Below, in pieces: positions 32,594 through 41,916 of a stretch of DNA of 58,740 nucleotides. The notes under the pieces were generated by a model. That model was not told the origin of the DNA, ran no database searches, and was given only the letters and a program-made list of their open reading frames with translations. Within the stretch, counting starts at the first letter, position 1; every line of letters begins with the position of its first letter. The stretch is from positions 1-58,740 of the forward strand of contig JAGAOQ010000015.1 of NCBI GenBank assembly GCA_017623705.1, given 5' to 3'. The stretch is from Clostridia bacterium. Its GTDB lineage: Bacteria > Bacillota > Clostridia > Christensenellales > UBA1242. The position numbers and the translations under genes are program-made.

Positions 32594-33161
32594 ACTTGTA
32601 GATTCCTTTTTTGATTAAAAAAACAACTGCCAACGTGGTAACAATGGCTAGACTAATGGACCAACAAATGTTCCCAGCACTTAGATTAAATACGCCACTG
32701 CCTTCCCCAGCAAAATATGTATATGTTACGATAAAAGTGTTATTGATAGCATGGATTAAGATTGTCCACCCAATCTGCTTAGTTTTCAAAAAAATCCAAG
32801 CAAACCAAATTCCCATCAAGAGTTGATAGACTGTTTGCGACCATGACCCATGATAGAACATAAACACTACCGCACTAATTATAATAACACACCAATCTGG
32901 CATTTTCGCCAACTTTAATAAGTTACAAGCGACTAAACGGAAAATCAATTCTTCTAAAATTGGTACAAAAACGCCAACAAACACCAACGCCATAAAAAAG
33001 CCATGAGCAAATAAATCGGTGTCTGTTTGACGAGCTTCCAACCCCCAGCGAATAAACAATTCCGCACACAGATTTTGGAACATTAAATAACCAAACAAAC
33101 ACGCAAAAGCAATTACTACACAAACCAAAGCTGTTCGCAAATAATCCTTAACTTTTAGCAT
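32583..33161 (-). CDS. CPBP family intramembrane metalloprotease (short)
   Basis: A 192-residue membrane protein with about six hydrophobic segments and the CPBP signature: E70-E71 and R75 (LEELIFR), His104 in VFMFYHGS, and H137-N141 (HAINNT). It is the first gene of the CPBP-CPBP-tadA-beta-helix unit. The ATG is 7 bases after a good -10 box. Two different CPBP proteases in tandem suggest a shared substrate or a heterodimer, but nothing in the sequence proves it. Confidence 0.87.
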   Translation of the reverse strand: MLKVKDYLRTALVCVVIAFACLFGYLMFQNLCAELFIRWGLEARQTDTDLFAHGFFMALVFVGVFVPILEELIFRLVACNLLKLAKMPDWCVIIISAVVFMFYHGSWSQTVYQLLMGIWFAWIFLKTKQIGWTILIHAINNTFIVTYTYFAGEGSGVFNLSAGNICWSISLAIVTTLAVVFLIKKGIYKYEK

Positions 33162-33176
33162 GTTTTCTAGTATATT
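33148..33176 (+). promoter_or_regulatory. Promoter of walJ, leaderless arrangement
   Basis: TTAACT (33148-33153), a 17-base spacer and TATATT (33171-33176), with the walJ ATG 6 bases further on. Its -10 box overlaps that of the divergent CPBP promoter, so only one can be engaged at a time. Confidence 0.55.
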
Positions 33177-33197
33177 ATTAAAATGCTAAAAATCCAA
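33169..33197 (-). promoter_or_regulatory. Promoter of the CPBP-tadA-beta-helix unit, leaderless arrangement
   Basis: On the minus strand TTGGAT (33197-33192), a 17-base spacer and TATACT (33174-33169). The ATG at 33161 follows after 7 bases and lacks a Shine-Dalgarno site. It shares its -10 region with the walJ promoter. Confidence 0.65.
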
Positions 33198-33971
33198 ACG
33201 TTAAGTAGTGGTAGTGCTGGAAATATTACCTATATTGGAACTGACAATACAGGTATTTTAGTTGATGTCGGCTTACCGCTTTCGGCAACCTTAAAACTCA
33301 TGAGTCAAGCAAACATTGACCCACATTCAATCAACGGCATAGTGATTACACACGAACACAGCGACCACATTAAAGGTGTTGCTGATTATGTTTCACATTA
33401 CGAAGTCCCGATTTATTGTTATCACAGTAGCACCAACACCTTAAAGCGTTGCTTAAAACTACCACCCCACTATTTTCACGAAACTGATAATTCCTTTACA
33501 ATCGGCGACATTACTGTTAACAGTTTCCCTGTCCCACATGATAGTAATTTTTGTCTTGGTTATACATTTCAAAATGGCAACTCAACCGTAGGTATTGCCA
33601 CAGATATTGGACAGATGACCGAAACCATCTTTACCAATCTCGCCACCTGTCAAGTGGTAATTCTGGAAAGCAATCACGATGTCCAAAAACTTATGGCAAA
33701 TCCCAAATACCCTGACTGGTTAAAACGTCGTATTCTCGGCAACCGTGGACATTTATCTAACATTGACTGCGGACGCACGATTGCCAAACTCTACCAAGCC
33801 AACGTTGCCCAAGTCATTTTAGCTCATTTAAGCGAAAAGAATAACACTCCAACACTGGCATACCAAACAGTTAAACAATACTTACAATCACAAAACATAA
33901 CCGAAGGTAAAGATATTTTTATCGACGTAGCACTACAAAGTCAAATTGGAAATTGTTACTGTTTGGAATAA
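33183..33971 (+). CDS. walJ: WalJ/YycJ-like metallo-beta-lactamase-fold hydrolase
   Basis: A 262-residue cytosolic metallo-hydrolase. LSSGSAGNITYI at the N-terminus and HEHSDH (57-62) mark the YycJ/WalJ branch; further metal-ligand candidates are in PVPHDS, ATDIGQ and ILAHLSEKNN. WalJ proteins are predicted 5'-3' exonucleases or hydrolases linked in Bacilli to the WalRK cell-envelope regulon and DNA repair. Here no walRK genes are adjacent; instead it stands alone, divergent from the CPBP unit and convergent with the second giant gene. The stop lies within an AT-rich palindrome shared with that gene. Family assignment is good, the physiological role uncertain. Confidence 0.87.
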   Translation: MLKIQTLSSGSAGNITYIGTDNTGILVDVGLPLSATLKLMSQANIDPHSINGIVITHEHSDHIKGVADYVSHYEVPIYCYHSSTNTLKRCLKLPPHYFHETDNSFTIGDITVNSFPVPHDSNFCLGYTFQNGNSTVGIATDIGQMTETIFTNLATCQVVILESNHDVQKLMANPKYPDWLKRRILGNRGHLSNIDCGRTIAKLYQANVAQVILAHLSEKNNTPTLAYQTVKQYLQSQNITEGKDIFIDVALQSQIGNCYCLE

Positions 33972-33987
33972 TTTTAATTAAATTATT
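33967..33987. terminator. AT-rich convergent hairpin
   Basis: A perfect 8-bp stem (AATAATTT/AAATTATT) with a 5-base loop spans both convergent stop codons (walJ TAA and the TAA of the second giant gene), followed by TTTT. The stem holds only A-T pairs, so termination would be weak. Confidence 0.4.
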
Positions 33988-36900
33988 TTGTTGTCATTTT
34001 ACTACGTAGGCGTAAGAAGACTAACACAGCCACACCGACAATCCCCAGTACCACCGCCAAGATAACGTACCCAAAAGTACTTTCTTGTTCGTTAATTGTC
34101 CAGCTATCCATGTAGACAGGATCTTCGTCCGCATCTTTTACAACCACACTATACAAACCAGCATCGGAAACGGTGAACAATTCTTGCGGATTAAAATTAC
34201 CACTGTTCAAAACACTACCATCAACGGTAACTTTTTCTTGTTCCACGAAGTTCTTGTATAGATAAATCGTTACTTTACCTTGTGCATGATACAACCAATA
34301 TGGATTGTAATAAAGTGTAACCGCACCTGTTGTTGCCGAACCACTACCACTGCTCAATACAAAATAATTACTTGCACTATTCGCTTTATGTTGGATATTA
34401 AATTTAACTTCATGCAAAATGTAATCTTGTAAAATGTTATTAAAAGTTTTCAAAGTAACAACATAGCTACCAGGATTATTGTCGGCATTAAATTCCATGT
34501 AATCGTTAACTTTAATATCGTCAAAATCATGAATCTTATAACCATCACGAGTTACCGATTCAACTTGAACATCTGGATAAATTGACATACTAAACGATTC
34601 TCGAATTGTATGGGCAGGAATAATTTGGAATAGATATTCAGCTTGTAAATCGTCGAGTACGTTTGCACTAATGCGATATGTTACTTTAACACGATAACTG
34701 CCACTATCACTCCAATAGAAAGTCGATTGGTTACCATTAACAAAAATTTCGTCAGTTACCGTTCCCGTCGAACCAGTATAAGTAACTTCCATTTTACTTA
34801 TGCAGAAATATTTGTTGAAGTATAATTTATCTTGTGCAACTTCACCAGCATAAAGTTTAGATAAGAACTTATTACCATAAGTAACTAATTTTAACTCGAC
34901 TTGGTCGTTGTAAATCATACCATTAACTGGTTGTTTTTCATTGATTAAAACCATTGGCTTTGTCATTACTATCAACATATAACGTTCTTGACGGTAACGA
35001 ACATCATTTTCATCTTCACTGTTACCAAAATACAAATGGTTACCTACAAGGTCATGTACAACAAATTCGTAGTAGCCAGCATCATAACGATTAACTGTGA
35101 AAACTTGATCAGCCCCATCACCATATAAAGTTTTTACCAAAGTACCATTATAATAACAGTCAACAACAATGATATTACCTTCAACCATGTAACATGGTAA
35201 ATTATTTTCATCACGTAATATATCTGGTACACAATGTAATTTTATATCAACTTTATCGTCATGAGCTTGCATAAAACTATCCTTAATCATGTGGAAAGTA
35301 GTTTGCGATGGAGTAATGATAAAGCGGCTATTACTTGAACCACCAACATTTGGGTTACCGTTCAAACTCAATGTAATTGCAGTACCACTGTTTAATTCAC
35401 CGTCAGTCACACCCGTAGTCGCAAAATAAATCGGGTTATCATAAATTGGCATGCCATTACTTTCACCCAACAAGAAAGCTAAACGCCAAACCAAAGTATT
35501 ATTCTCACGATCAAAGTAATAGTAATCAGTTTTCAATTCTGGATTACCAGCTAATACACGGTTGGTTTGTCCCACTCTAATATCCAAACCGTGTGATTTA
35601 TAATCTTCAATCAATTTACCATTACTATTTGTAGTAAACACATAGCGAGGGATATAAAGATATTCGTCAGTTTTCTTGGTATTAGGAATAAATTTATAAT
35701 CACTTGGACTAGCTTCGACTTCTTTTTCGTCGTCGTAAACCAAAACCAAAGTATCATCAATTTGGGCAATTTCAAAAGTATAAGTTGTTTCCGCCCAAAC
35801 TGAATTACGTAAAGTAACTTGATACTCACCAGCGTCCTTGAATGTGTATTTTGTTGTTCCTGGCTTTAAGGTTACATGTTCAACTTGATTATTAAATGTA
35901 CGAGTATAAGATACAATCACTGGGAAAGTTGTTGCTACTAAGCTATTGGAAATATCGAAACAAACATCACTAACAAAAACTTCACCCTCAACTTCGATGG
36001 CTTGATCGCTCGCATTTTTCCAATCCACACTCGGCAAACGAGTATCAAAAACAAATAATTGATCAAAAAGAATTGTTCCACTTGCACGACCAGTTGCTAC
36101 AATACGATACTGTTCAATCGTTGTCGCACCCGGTTTTGGAATAAAGGTATGATAAATCATGTCATTACTAATGAATGGCTGTAAATCTTTTAATAGATCC
36201 CCTGTTCCAGCATCATAAATCAAAACATTATAAGCAGTACGTAAATAACTAAATTCAACCCCACGTTCATCACCAGCATAAATTACACCGTCTTGCGTAA
36301 TAGTATTACCATGCACCGTAAAGTTAATTGTGCTTTTAACTTGTTGGTGATACTCAGTCATACTAACACGACCAAATGGATCCGTTACGGTAATGATTAA
36401 ATCATGCGTTACATCAAAACCTTGAATCGAAGTCCCGTGTAACGAGAAGTAAACTTCGGAAGAAACATCGTTGGTGGTAATATCTTGAACAGTCATTTTA
36501 TAAAGCGAAGATAATCCAGAATCAAACAAGATTTTTGGCAAAGTATTATAGTTAGTAATATCGGTCAAAATAACGTTACTACCAATCCCCGCTTGATAGC
36601 AATCCAACTGAATCTTTGGAGCTGTTTCACGAATATTATAGAATTCAAACGTTTCTTTTTCACCGATACGGTCATACAAAATATAGGAACACTTTACCCC
36701 ATTTTCCGTTGCTACGTTAATCCAATTATTCAACGCACTAACCAAGTTAGCTTCATTTTTAGGACCATTGCCAATATCGTTACCAATATGCCAATATGCC
36801 GTGCTACCTAAAACCATATAATAATCATCGCCATTTTCAAATCTAAATGAATTATTGTTCAAGAAGAACTGGTGAACACTAGATGCCGACACGTGCATTT

Positions 36901-39900
36901 CACAACCAATTTGAACTTCCTCGCTTTCTTCGGTAATTGCACCGATAAACGAAACATTATTTACATAATTAACACCCTGTACTTGAATCATGTAGTTAAT
37001 TGAATGTCCTGCATAGTCAGTTTCGGTAATTACATAATATTTCATTTCATTATCATGTAAACCAACTATTTGCGTAAACGGAACTTCGACTTCACCATCG
37101 GTACCCGTATACAATGGGAAACGTACAGCGGACAAAACACCTTCACCGCTATAATCAACTTCACGGTAAGTGATAGTTTCTGTATCTAAATAACGTGCTG
37201 TACCTTGTTCATTACCAAACACAAACGAGTTACTTAAACCATAAACATAACCACTTGGCAATTCTGCGTCATTTAACATTCGGGCTAAATTATCGCCGTC
37301 CTTAACACGTCCTAAGTTATAAGTTGGACGACTGGTATCAAACAAAATGACATAGTTAGTTGTTGCATTATCTTCGGCAACCAAACTTACCTGTAAACTG
37401 TAACCATCTTCAATCGCTTTACCACTCAAATAGTCTTGCATAATATGATATGAATATTGATTATCCTTTGGAGTTGGTACGGCAAATGTTACAGGTTGAG
37501 CAAAACCATTTGCAGTCCAACTTGCTGTTGTCGCTTGAACATCAATATTGGTAAACATGCTTGCTGGGTCGCTGGTAAAGCTAAATGTTAATTGATCAAT
37601 TTGTGCTGGATCAATAATACAATAATAACTTTCACCATCGTATTTCATTCTTGCCGTACTGATTACTTTATCATCAGCCACTTGAATCTCCGCCTTTGCT
37701 CCACGTGTCGTATCCAAATTTAATAACAAATAATCATAATTGGCACTGGTTGGAGCATTTTCATCATCTTTTAATTCGGTAATATTACCATTTACTAGCA
37801 TACAAGAAATATTACGGGCATCATCAGCAATAATCAGTTTATAGAAACCACTTTCATTTGCACTGACAGGATCACCGATTGACCAAACTCCACTACCTTC
37901 CCCTAATTGAATAATTTGATTATCGCTAACATAGCTGAAACGTGGTGTTAACGAAGGGAAATTGAAATTATAAGTACTAATTGCTGGATTCATATAAAAA
38001 TCGGAAACAAAATTGAAATTCATTTTGTCTTTATCAAACGCATAAACCGTACCTTCGTGTTTCCACGCATATTTACTGCTAAATCCATTAACCCAAGCAA
38101 TACGATCACTACTTAATTCGTTATTAAAATGATTGATAACCTTTGCGTCAGCAGTTTTAGCTTTTACAGCATTATTAGTATTAGCAAAATTTATTTTCAA
38201 AGCTGTTTGGTATGGATTATTCCCTTCTGCGTAATAAAGCATTTTTTGATTATCAACAATGAAATAATAATCACGAGTTGGTTGATCAGTACTTGGGGTT
38301 GATTTATAAGCACGAGTTAAAATATACATTCCCGATGGTGTTGTTGTATTAGTATTAAACAAAGCCAAACGCACCGTCTTTCCCGCATCAAGCTCTTGAT
38401 AACTGTAAATTACACCATCACCATCTTGATGAGCAAAAATTGATTTACCATTTACCGTAGGATTATTAACTTGCATATCCGCAAAAGGATAATTGGGATT
38501 AGGTTGGGTAGAATCAATCGACGACATTGTTTGATAAGTCAAAGGATAATATTGTAAATAAACTTTATCCACACACGAAGCTTCAAGATTGCTTTTTTGT
38601 TCAAAAGCGAATGAAACAAACGGACGGTTTGACATACCACCGGTAGTGTTTACTAAACTAGTATAAACACCAGGTTCATCGGTAATCATACCAAAACCTT
38701 TGTAATCATTTTCTGTTGAAATTGTAGGACGGTTTTTATCGGCATAAACTCGACCAAAACAACTATCGTGAGTTAACACAATATAATACTCACCCACGTT
38801 ACCTAATAAATCGGTTACACGGAAATAATACGTATTTTCTTCCTTCAAAATCATGTAGCCATTCTTAAATGCTTCATTCGGCACATCTTGGTATGCATTA
38901 CCTGCACAGCTATATTCCACCCTTGCTAAGCCAACGCTAATTGATGTTTGCCATCTGGTAATTCCCATGGTTTTTCGGCTATCATCAATTAAAACATTGG
39001 CGTTTGTCAACCCATCAACAAAGTTTTCAAAAGTCAAATAAATTGGAATTAGCTTTTTTACACCAAAACCCACATAAACACCAACTTCTTCATCAAAATT
39101 AACAATGTTAGTAATAATGTCTGCTTGTTCACCACTTTGAACAAAAGTTGGCGTGCTGTTATCAATAATTAACATAAATTGCGTTTCATTACCAACCGCA
39201 TCTACCAAAGTAAATAAATGCAATCCCGCTTGCGTAAACGTTTCGTCAATCGTCCAACCAGTTGCCGTTTTTACTGGAACATAGCCATTATTTGGTTTTG
39301 AAGATACAGTCGAAAATTGATATGCCGAATATAAATTTGTTAATTTTCGTAAATCGGCAGAATTATAAAGGTCAAAATAATTACGATCAAAGTTAGGATC
39401 AACGCCGTTGTTTTCTAACTTCATTTCGTAAAATTCATAAAGCACATTAGTAAAATCGATACCACTTGCTTTTTGAGCCCAAGTCAAATTAACGTCCCCA
39501 GCACCGACAACTGCGACATTATCAGGTAAACCAGCTAACGCACTCGCTGTTGTATTAGCTTTAATTCCTGTTGCCAAAGTGTCGTCTACAATAATATTGA
39601 AAATTGAATTTGATTTACTGTGTGCCCCGTATTTAACAGTTAAACGATATTGTCCACGGTTCAAATTAAAACTAAACGCACCATAATCACCAGCGGTAAC
39701 ATTTACATCATTGAACGTATAATCACCAAACGGAGCATACGATAACGACAAAGTTGGTGGTACTTCAAATTCACCGAGTGTACTGCTCCCCTCGTAGTTC
39801 AAGGAAACCTTATTTCCCATTACATTCAAATTACGATTTAATTCTAATTCACCCGCATAGTAAGTTTTTACGTTACCATACGCATCAGTTACATCAAAAG

Positions 39901-41845
39901 TAATTTTTGCCGAATTAACAATTTCGAAGAAGAAAACTTGTTGTGTAACTTTATTATTTACTTTGAAATAAACAGTAACAACATATTGCCCTGCTTCTTC
40001 AAACGGAGCTCCAACTTCCAGCGTAGAACTTTCCCAATCGCCAGAGTTAGTAACGCCATAAGCTGGCTTAAAAGCAACCGAAGACAAAACAACAGCATTT
40101 TCCCCATTCATACCAGCACCAGTCGCATGAGCTACGTTACCCACAATCTTAACTGGCGGAAAGTTAGTTCGTACAGGTTTAACGTTTTGCGTCGTTAAAT
40201 AATTTGCTAATTGATTAGAGTAATTCAAAGCATCACTAACACGCATGTTATCAATACTAAAACCAACTTCATTTACCGTCATATTTGAAGCACGAACTAA
40301 CGCAGAAATATCACTACTTGTTTTGGCATAATCACTGCTAAAAAACGGCAATGGACCATTATAAGCTTGATTAGTGTGTTGACCACCATAATAAGCTTGG
40401 AAACCTAAAACATTCAAAACGCTTTGATAAGTTTCAAAACGTTTTAATTTAACAAACCCGTGATCAACGCCACGATTTTTATATTCTTGTTCGTGCCCTG
40501 CTAAATAAGCATTGTAACATTGCAAAGCCGAAATCATTTGATACTCGCCAATGTTAAAGAATTTTAAGGCACGTTCGCTGTTACTTGGATCATTTTGTTG
40601 ATAAGTTTGATTAGTTTGAATTTGAACATCAAAATAATCCGCAGAATAATTGACTACCGGATATTCGCTTTCGTAAGAATAGTTATAAATTTCGGCATTA
40701 CCTTGTACACGATTTTTGGTATCAAAGCGTGGGAAATTTTGATAGTAAACTTTATTTACAATCATAAATTCAAACACAATGTTTAATTCTGCAAAAACAC
40801 CATTCCCTGTCGCTACTCTTTGTTTGAACGATATTTGGTAGAAACCTTGCTCTTGAAACATACCACGCAAAGCATTGCCATTGTATGCCACGGCACCAAT
40901 TTGGTAATTTGTCATTTGATTTTCGTATTCATTATAAACCGCAGTCCCCAGCAACGTTTGAGCTGTTTCTAAGGATACATTTTTAGCATCATAAATTTTA
41001 ACTTCCACACCATCACGAACAACACGATACAAAAGCACACCATTTTCATCATATAATTCAGTAGTTCCGTTTGCAATGGTTTCAACATTTTCTAATTGAT
41101 GAGTCAATGAATTAAAATTGTAGAGATAGTTACTATCACTGTCTTTAATGCGAACTTCATAACCATCACTCACACGTGAGTTAGGATTAAACGATACATA
41201 CAAAACAACATCATTGTTTTCAATTTTCACGTTTCGTGCAACCAACGAATGTTCCGGAATCCCCGCATAAACTTGGTCAGCAGGCAAATTCGCATCGACA
41301 CTAACAATCGCACCTTCTTGGTCCAAACTAACACCATCACGTGTAATTGATAAATTTGTCGGTACATTAGTCAAATTAGTTAATTCAAATAAAACAATAT
41401 CATCGTAGTTGTATGGGTCTAACATTATTACTGGAATATCAATACTTCGCCCTACCCCGGTAGCGATTGAACGCATTTCTGCACTAGTAAAAACAGGCGA
41501 CGGATACCCCTCATTACGTTTTTTTTGCAACTCCGCATAAGAACGTTTCGTGTCGGCATTCAAAAACTCCGTCAAAATACCACGGCTATAACGTTCTTCC
41601 AATAAAGTTAATTTGGTTTCTTGCCCTAATGTTACCGTTCCAGTATCAGCTTTATCAAAGGGAATTCTTTGGTACAAATCATCAAATGTTGGAATGTAAT
41701 CTGGGTCATTTACATAAATATCAGTACTTACTGCCCGTGAAGTAAAGTTTCGCCAGTCAATAACTAGACCAGTACAAAACAAAGCAAGAGCCATTGCAAC
41801 GCTCAAAACGGTTAGTGCAATAATCCTCCCACGACTAAACTTCAT
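33983..41845 (-). CDS. Large surface protein with Ig-like repeats and two membrane segments (2620 residues)
   Basis: Residues about 8-28 form a hydrophobic signal or anchor, and residues about 2590-2613 form a C-terminal membrane segment followed by a short basic tail (RLRSK). The protein is therefore probably held in the cytoplasmic membrane with a very long extracytoplasmic part. That part is beta-rich, with repeated G-x-Y-x-[VFL]-x-[VL] strands typical of Ig-like domains, for example DAGEYQVTLRNS, DSGSYRVKVTYR and TYYFRVTDLLGNVGEYYI; several resemble bacterial Ig domains with a D-x-x-GN motif. No enzymatic motif is seen. It has the same promoter, leader and G-tract ribosome binding site as the 6754-residue protein, so the two are probably expressed together. 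Start ATG at 41845 lies 7 bases after GGGGG. Confidence 0.88.
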   Translation of the reverse strand: MKFSRGRIIALTVLSVAMALALFCTGLVIDWRNFTSRAVSTDIYVNDPDYIPTFDDLYQRIPFDKADTGTVTLGQETKLTLLEERYSRGILTEFLNADTKRSYAELQKKRNEGYPSPVFTSAEMRSIATGVGRSIDIPVIMLDPYNYDDIVLFELTNLTNVPTNLSITRDGVSLDQEGAIVSVDANLPADQVYAGIPEHSLVARNVKIENNDVVLYVSFNPNSRVSDGYEVRIKDSDSNYLYNFNSLTHQLENVETIANGTTELYDENGVLLYRVVRDGVEVKIYDAKNVSLETAQTLLGTAVYNEYENQMTNYQIGAVAYNGNALRGMFQEQGFYQISFKQRVATGNGVFAELNIVFEFMIVNKVYYQNFPRFDTKNRVQGNAEIYNYSYESEYPVVNYSADYFDVQIQTNQTYQQNDPSNSERALKFFNIGEYQMISALQCYNAYLAGHEQEYKNRGVDHGFVKLKRFETYQSVLNVLGFQAYYGGQHTNQAYNGPLPFFSSDYAKTSSDISALVRASNMTVNEVGFSIDNMRVSDALNYSNQLANYLTTQNVKPVRTNFPPVKIVGNVAHATGAGMNGENAVVLSSVAFKPAYGVTNSGDWESSTLEVGAPFEEAGQYVVTVYFKVNNKVTQQVFFFEIVNSAKITFDVTDAYGNVKTYYAGELELNRNLNVMGNKVSLNYEGSSTLGEFEVPPTLSLSYAPFGDYTFNDVNVTAGDYGAFSFNLNRGQYRLTVKYGAHSKSNSIFNIIVDDTLATGIKANTTASALAGLPDNVAVVGAGDVNLTWAQKASGIDFTNVLYEFYEMKLENNGVDPNFDRNYFDLYNSADLRKLTNLYSAYQFSTVSSKPNNGYVPVKTATGWTIDETFTQAGLHLFTLVDAVGNETQFMLIIDNSTPTFVQSGEQADIITNIVNFDEEVGVYVGFGVKKLIPIYLTFENFVDGLTNANVLIDDSRKTMGITRWQTSISVGLARVEYSCAGNAYQDVPNEAFKNGYMILKEENTYYFRVTDLLGNVGEYYIVLTHDSCFGRVYADKNRPTISTENDYKGFGMITDEPGVYTSLVNTTGGMSNRPFVSFAFEQKSNLEASCVDKVYLQYYPLTYQTMSSIDSTQPNPNYPFADMQVNNPTVNGKSIFAHQDGDGVIYSYQELDAGKTVRLALFNTNTTTPSGMYILTRAYKSTPSTDQPTRDYYFIVDNQKMLYYAEGNNPYQTALKINFANTNNAVKAKTADAKVINHFNNELSSDRIAWVNGFSSKYAWKHEGTVYAFDKDKMNFNFVSDFYMNPAISTYNFNFPSLTPRFSYVSDNQIIQLGEGSGVWSIGDPVSANESGFYKLIIADDARNISCMLVNGNITELKDDENAPTSANYDYLLLNLDTTRGAKAEIQVADDKVISTARMKYDGESYYCIIDPAQIDQLTFSFTSDPASMFTNIDVQATTASWTANGFAQPVTFAVPTPKDNQYSYHIMQDYLSGKAIEDGYSLQVSLVAEDNATTNYVILFDTSRPTYNLGRVKDGDNLARMLNDAELPSGYVYGLSNSFVFGNEQGTARYLDTETITYREVDYSGEGVLSAVRFPLYTGTDGEVEVPFTQIVGLHDNEMKYYVITETDYAGHSINYMIQVQGVNYVNNVSFIGAITEESEEVQIGCEMHVSASSVHQFFLNNNSFRFENGDDYYMVLGSTAYWHIGNDIGNGPKNEANLVSALNNWINVATENGVKCSYILYDRIGEKETFEFYNIRETAPKIQLDCYQAGIGSNVILTDITNYNTLPKILFDSGLSSLYKMTVQDITTNDVSSEVYFSLHGTSIQGFDVTHDLIITVTDPFGRVSMTEYHQQVKSTINFTVHGNTITQDGVIYAGDERGVEFSYLRTAYNVLIYDAGTGDLLKDLQPFISNDMIYHTFIPKPGATTIEQYRIVATGRASGTILFDQLFVFDTRLPSVDWKNASDQAIEVEGEVFVSDVCFDISNSLVATTFPVIVSYTRTFNNQVEHVTLKPGTTKYTFKDAGEYQVTLRNSVWAETTYTFEIAQIDDTLVLVYDDEKEVEASPSDYKFIPNTKKTDEYLYIPRYVFTTNSNGKLIEDYKSHGLDIRVGQTNRVLAGNPELKTDYYYFDRENNTLVWRLAFLLGESNGMPIYDNPIYFATTGVTDGELNSGTAITLSLNGNPNVGGSSNSRFIITPSQTTFHMIKDSFMQAHDDKVDIKLHCVPDILRDENNLPCYMVEGNIIVVDCYYNGTLVKTLYGDGADQVFTVNRYDAGYYEFVVHDLVGNHLYFGNSEDENDVRYRQERYMLIVMTKPMVLINEKQPVNGMIYNDQVELKLVTYGNKFLSKLYAGEVAQDKLYFNKYFCISKMEVTYTGSTGTVTDEIFVNGNQSTFYWSDSGSYRVKVTYRISANVLDDLQAEYLFQIIPAHTIRESFSMSIYPDVQVESVTRDGYKIHDFDDIKVNDYMEFNADNNPGSYVVTLKTFNNILQDYILHEVKFNIQHKANSASNYFVLSSGSGSATTGAVTLYYNPYWLYHAQGKVTIYLYKNFVEQEKVTVDGSVLNSGNFNPQELFTVSDAGLYSVVVKDADEDPVYMDSWTINEQESTFGYVILAVVLGIVGVAVLVFLRLRSKMTTK

Positions 41846-41873
41846 TTGTATTCCCCCAACATAGTATGGTTAA

Positions 41874-41902
41874 ATTATAGTTTTAATATTTGATAACGTC
41901 AA
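41874..41902 (-). promoter_or_regulatory. Promoter and leader of the second giant gene
   Basis: On the minus strand TTGACG (41902-41897), a 17-base spacer and perfect TATAAT (41879-41874), then CATACTA and GTTGGGGGAATA (five G at 41857-41853), 7 bases before ATG. Both boxes, the spacer length, the CATACTA element and the G-tract are shared with the promoter at 29508-29536. Confidence 0.82.
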
Positions 41903-41916
41903 TCAAAACACAAGAC

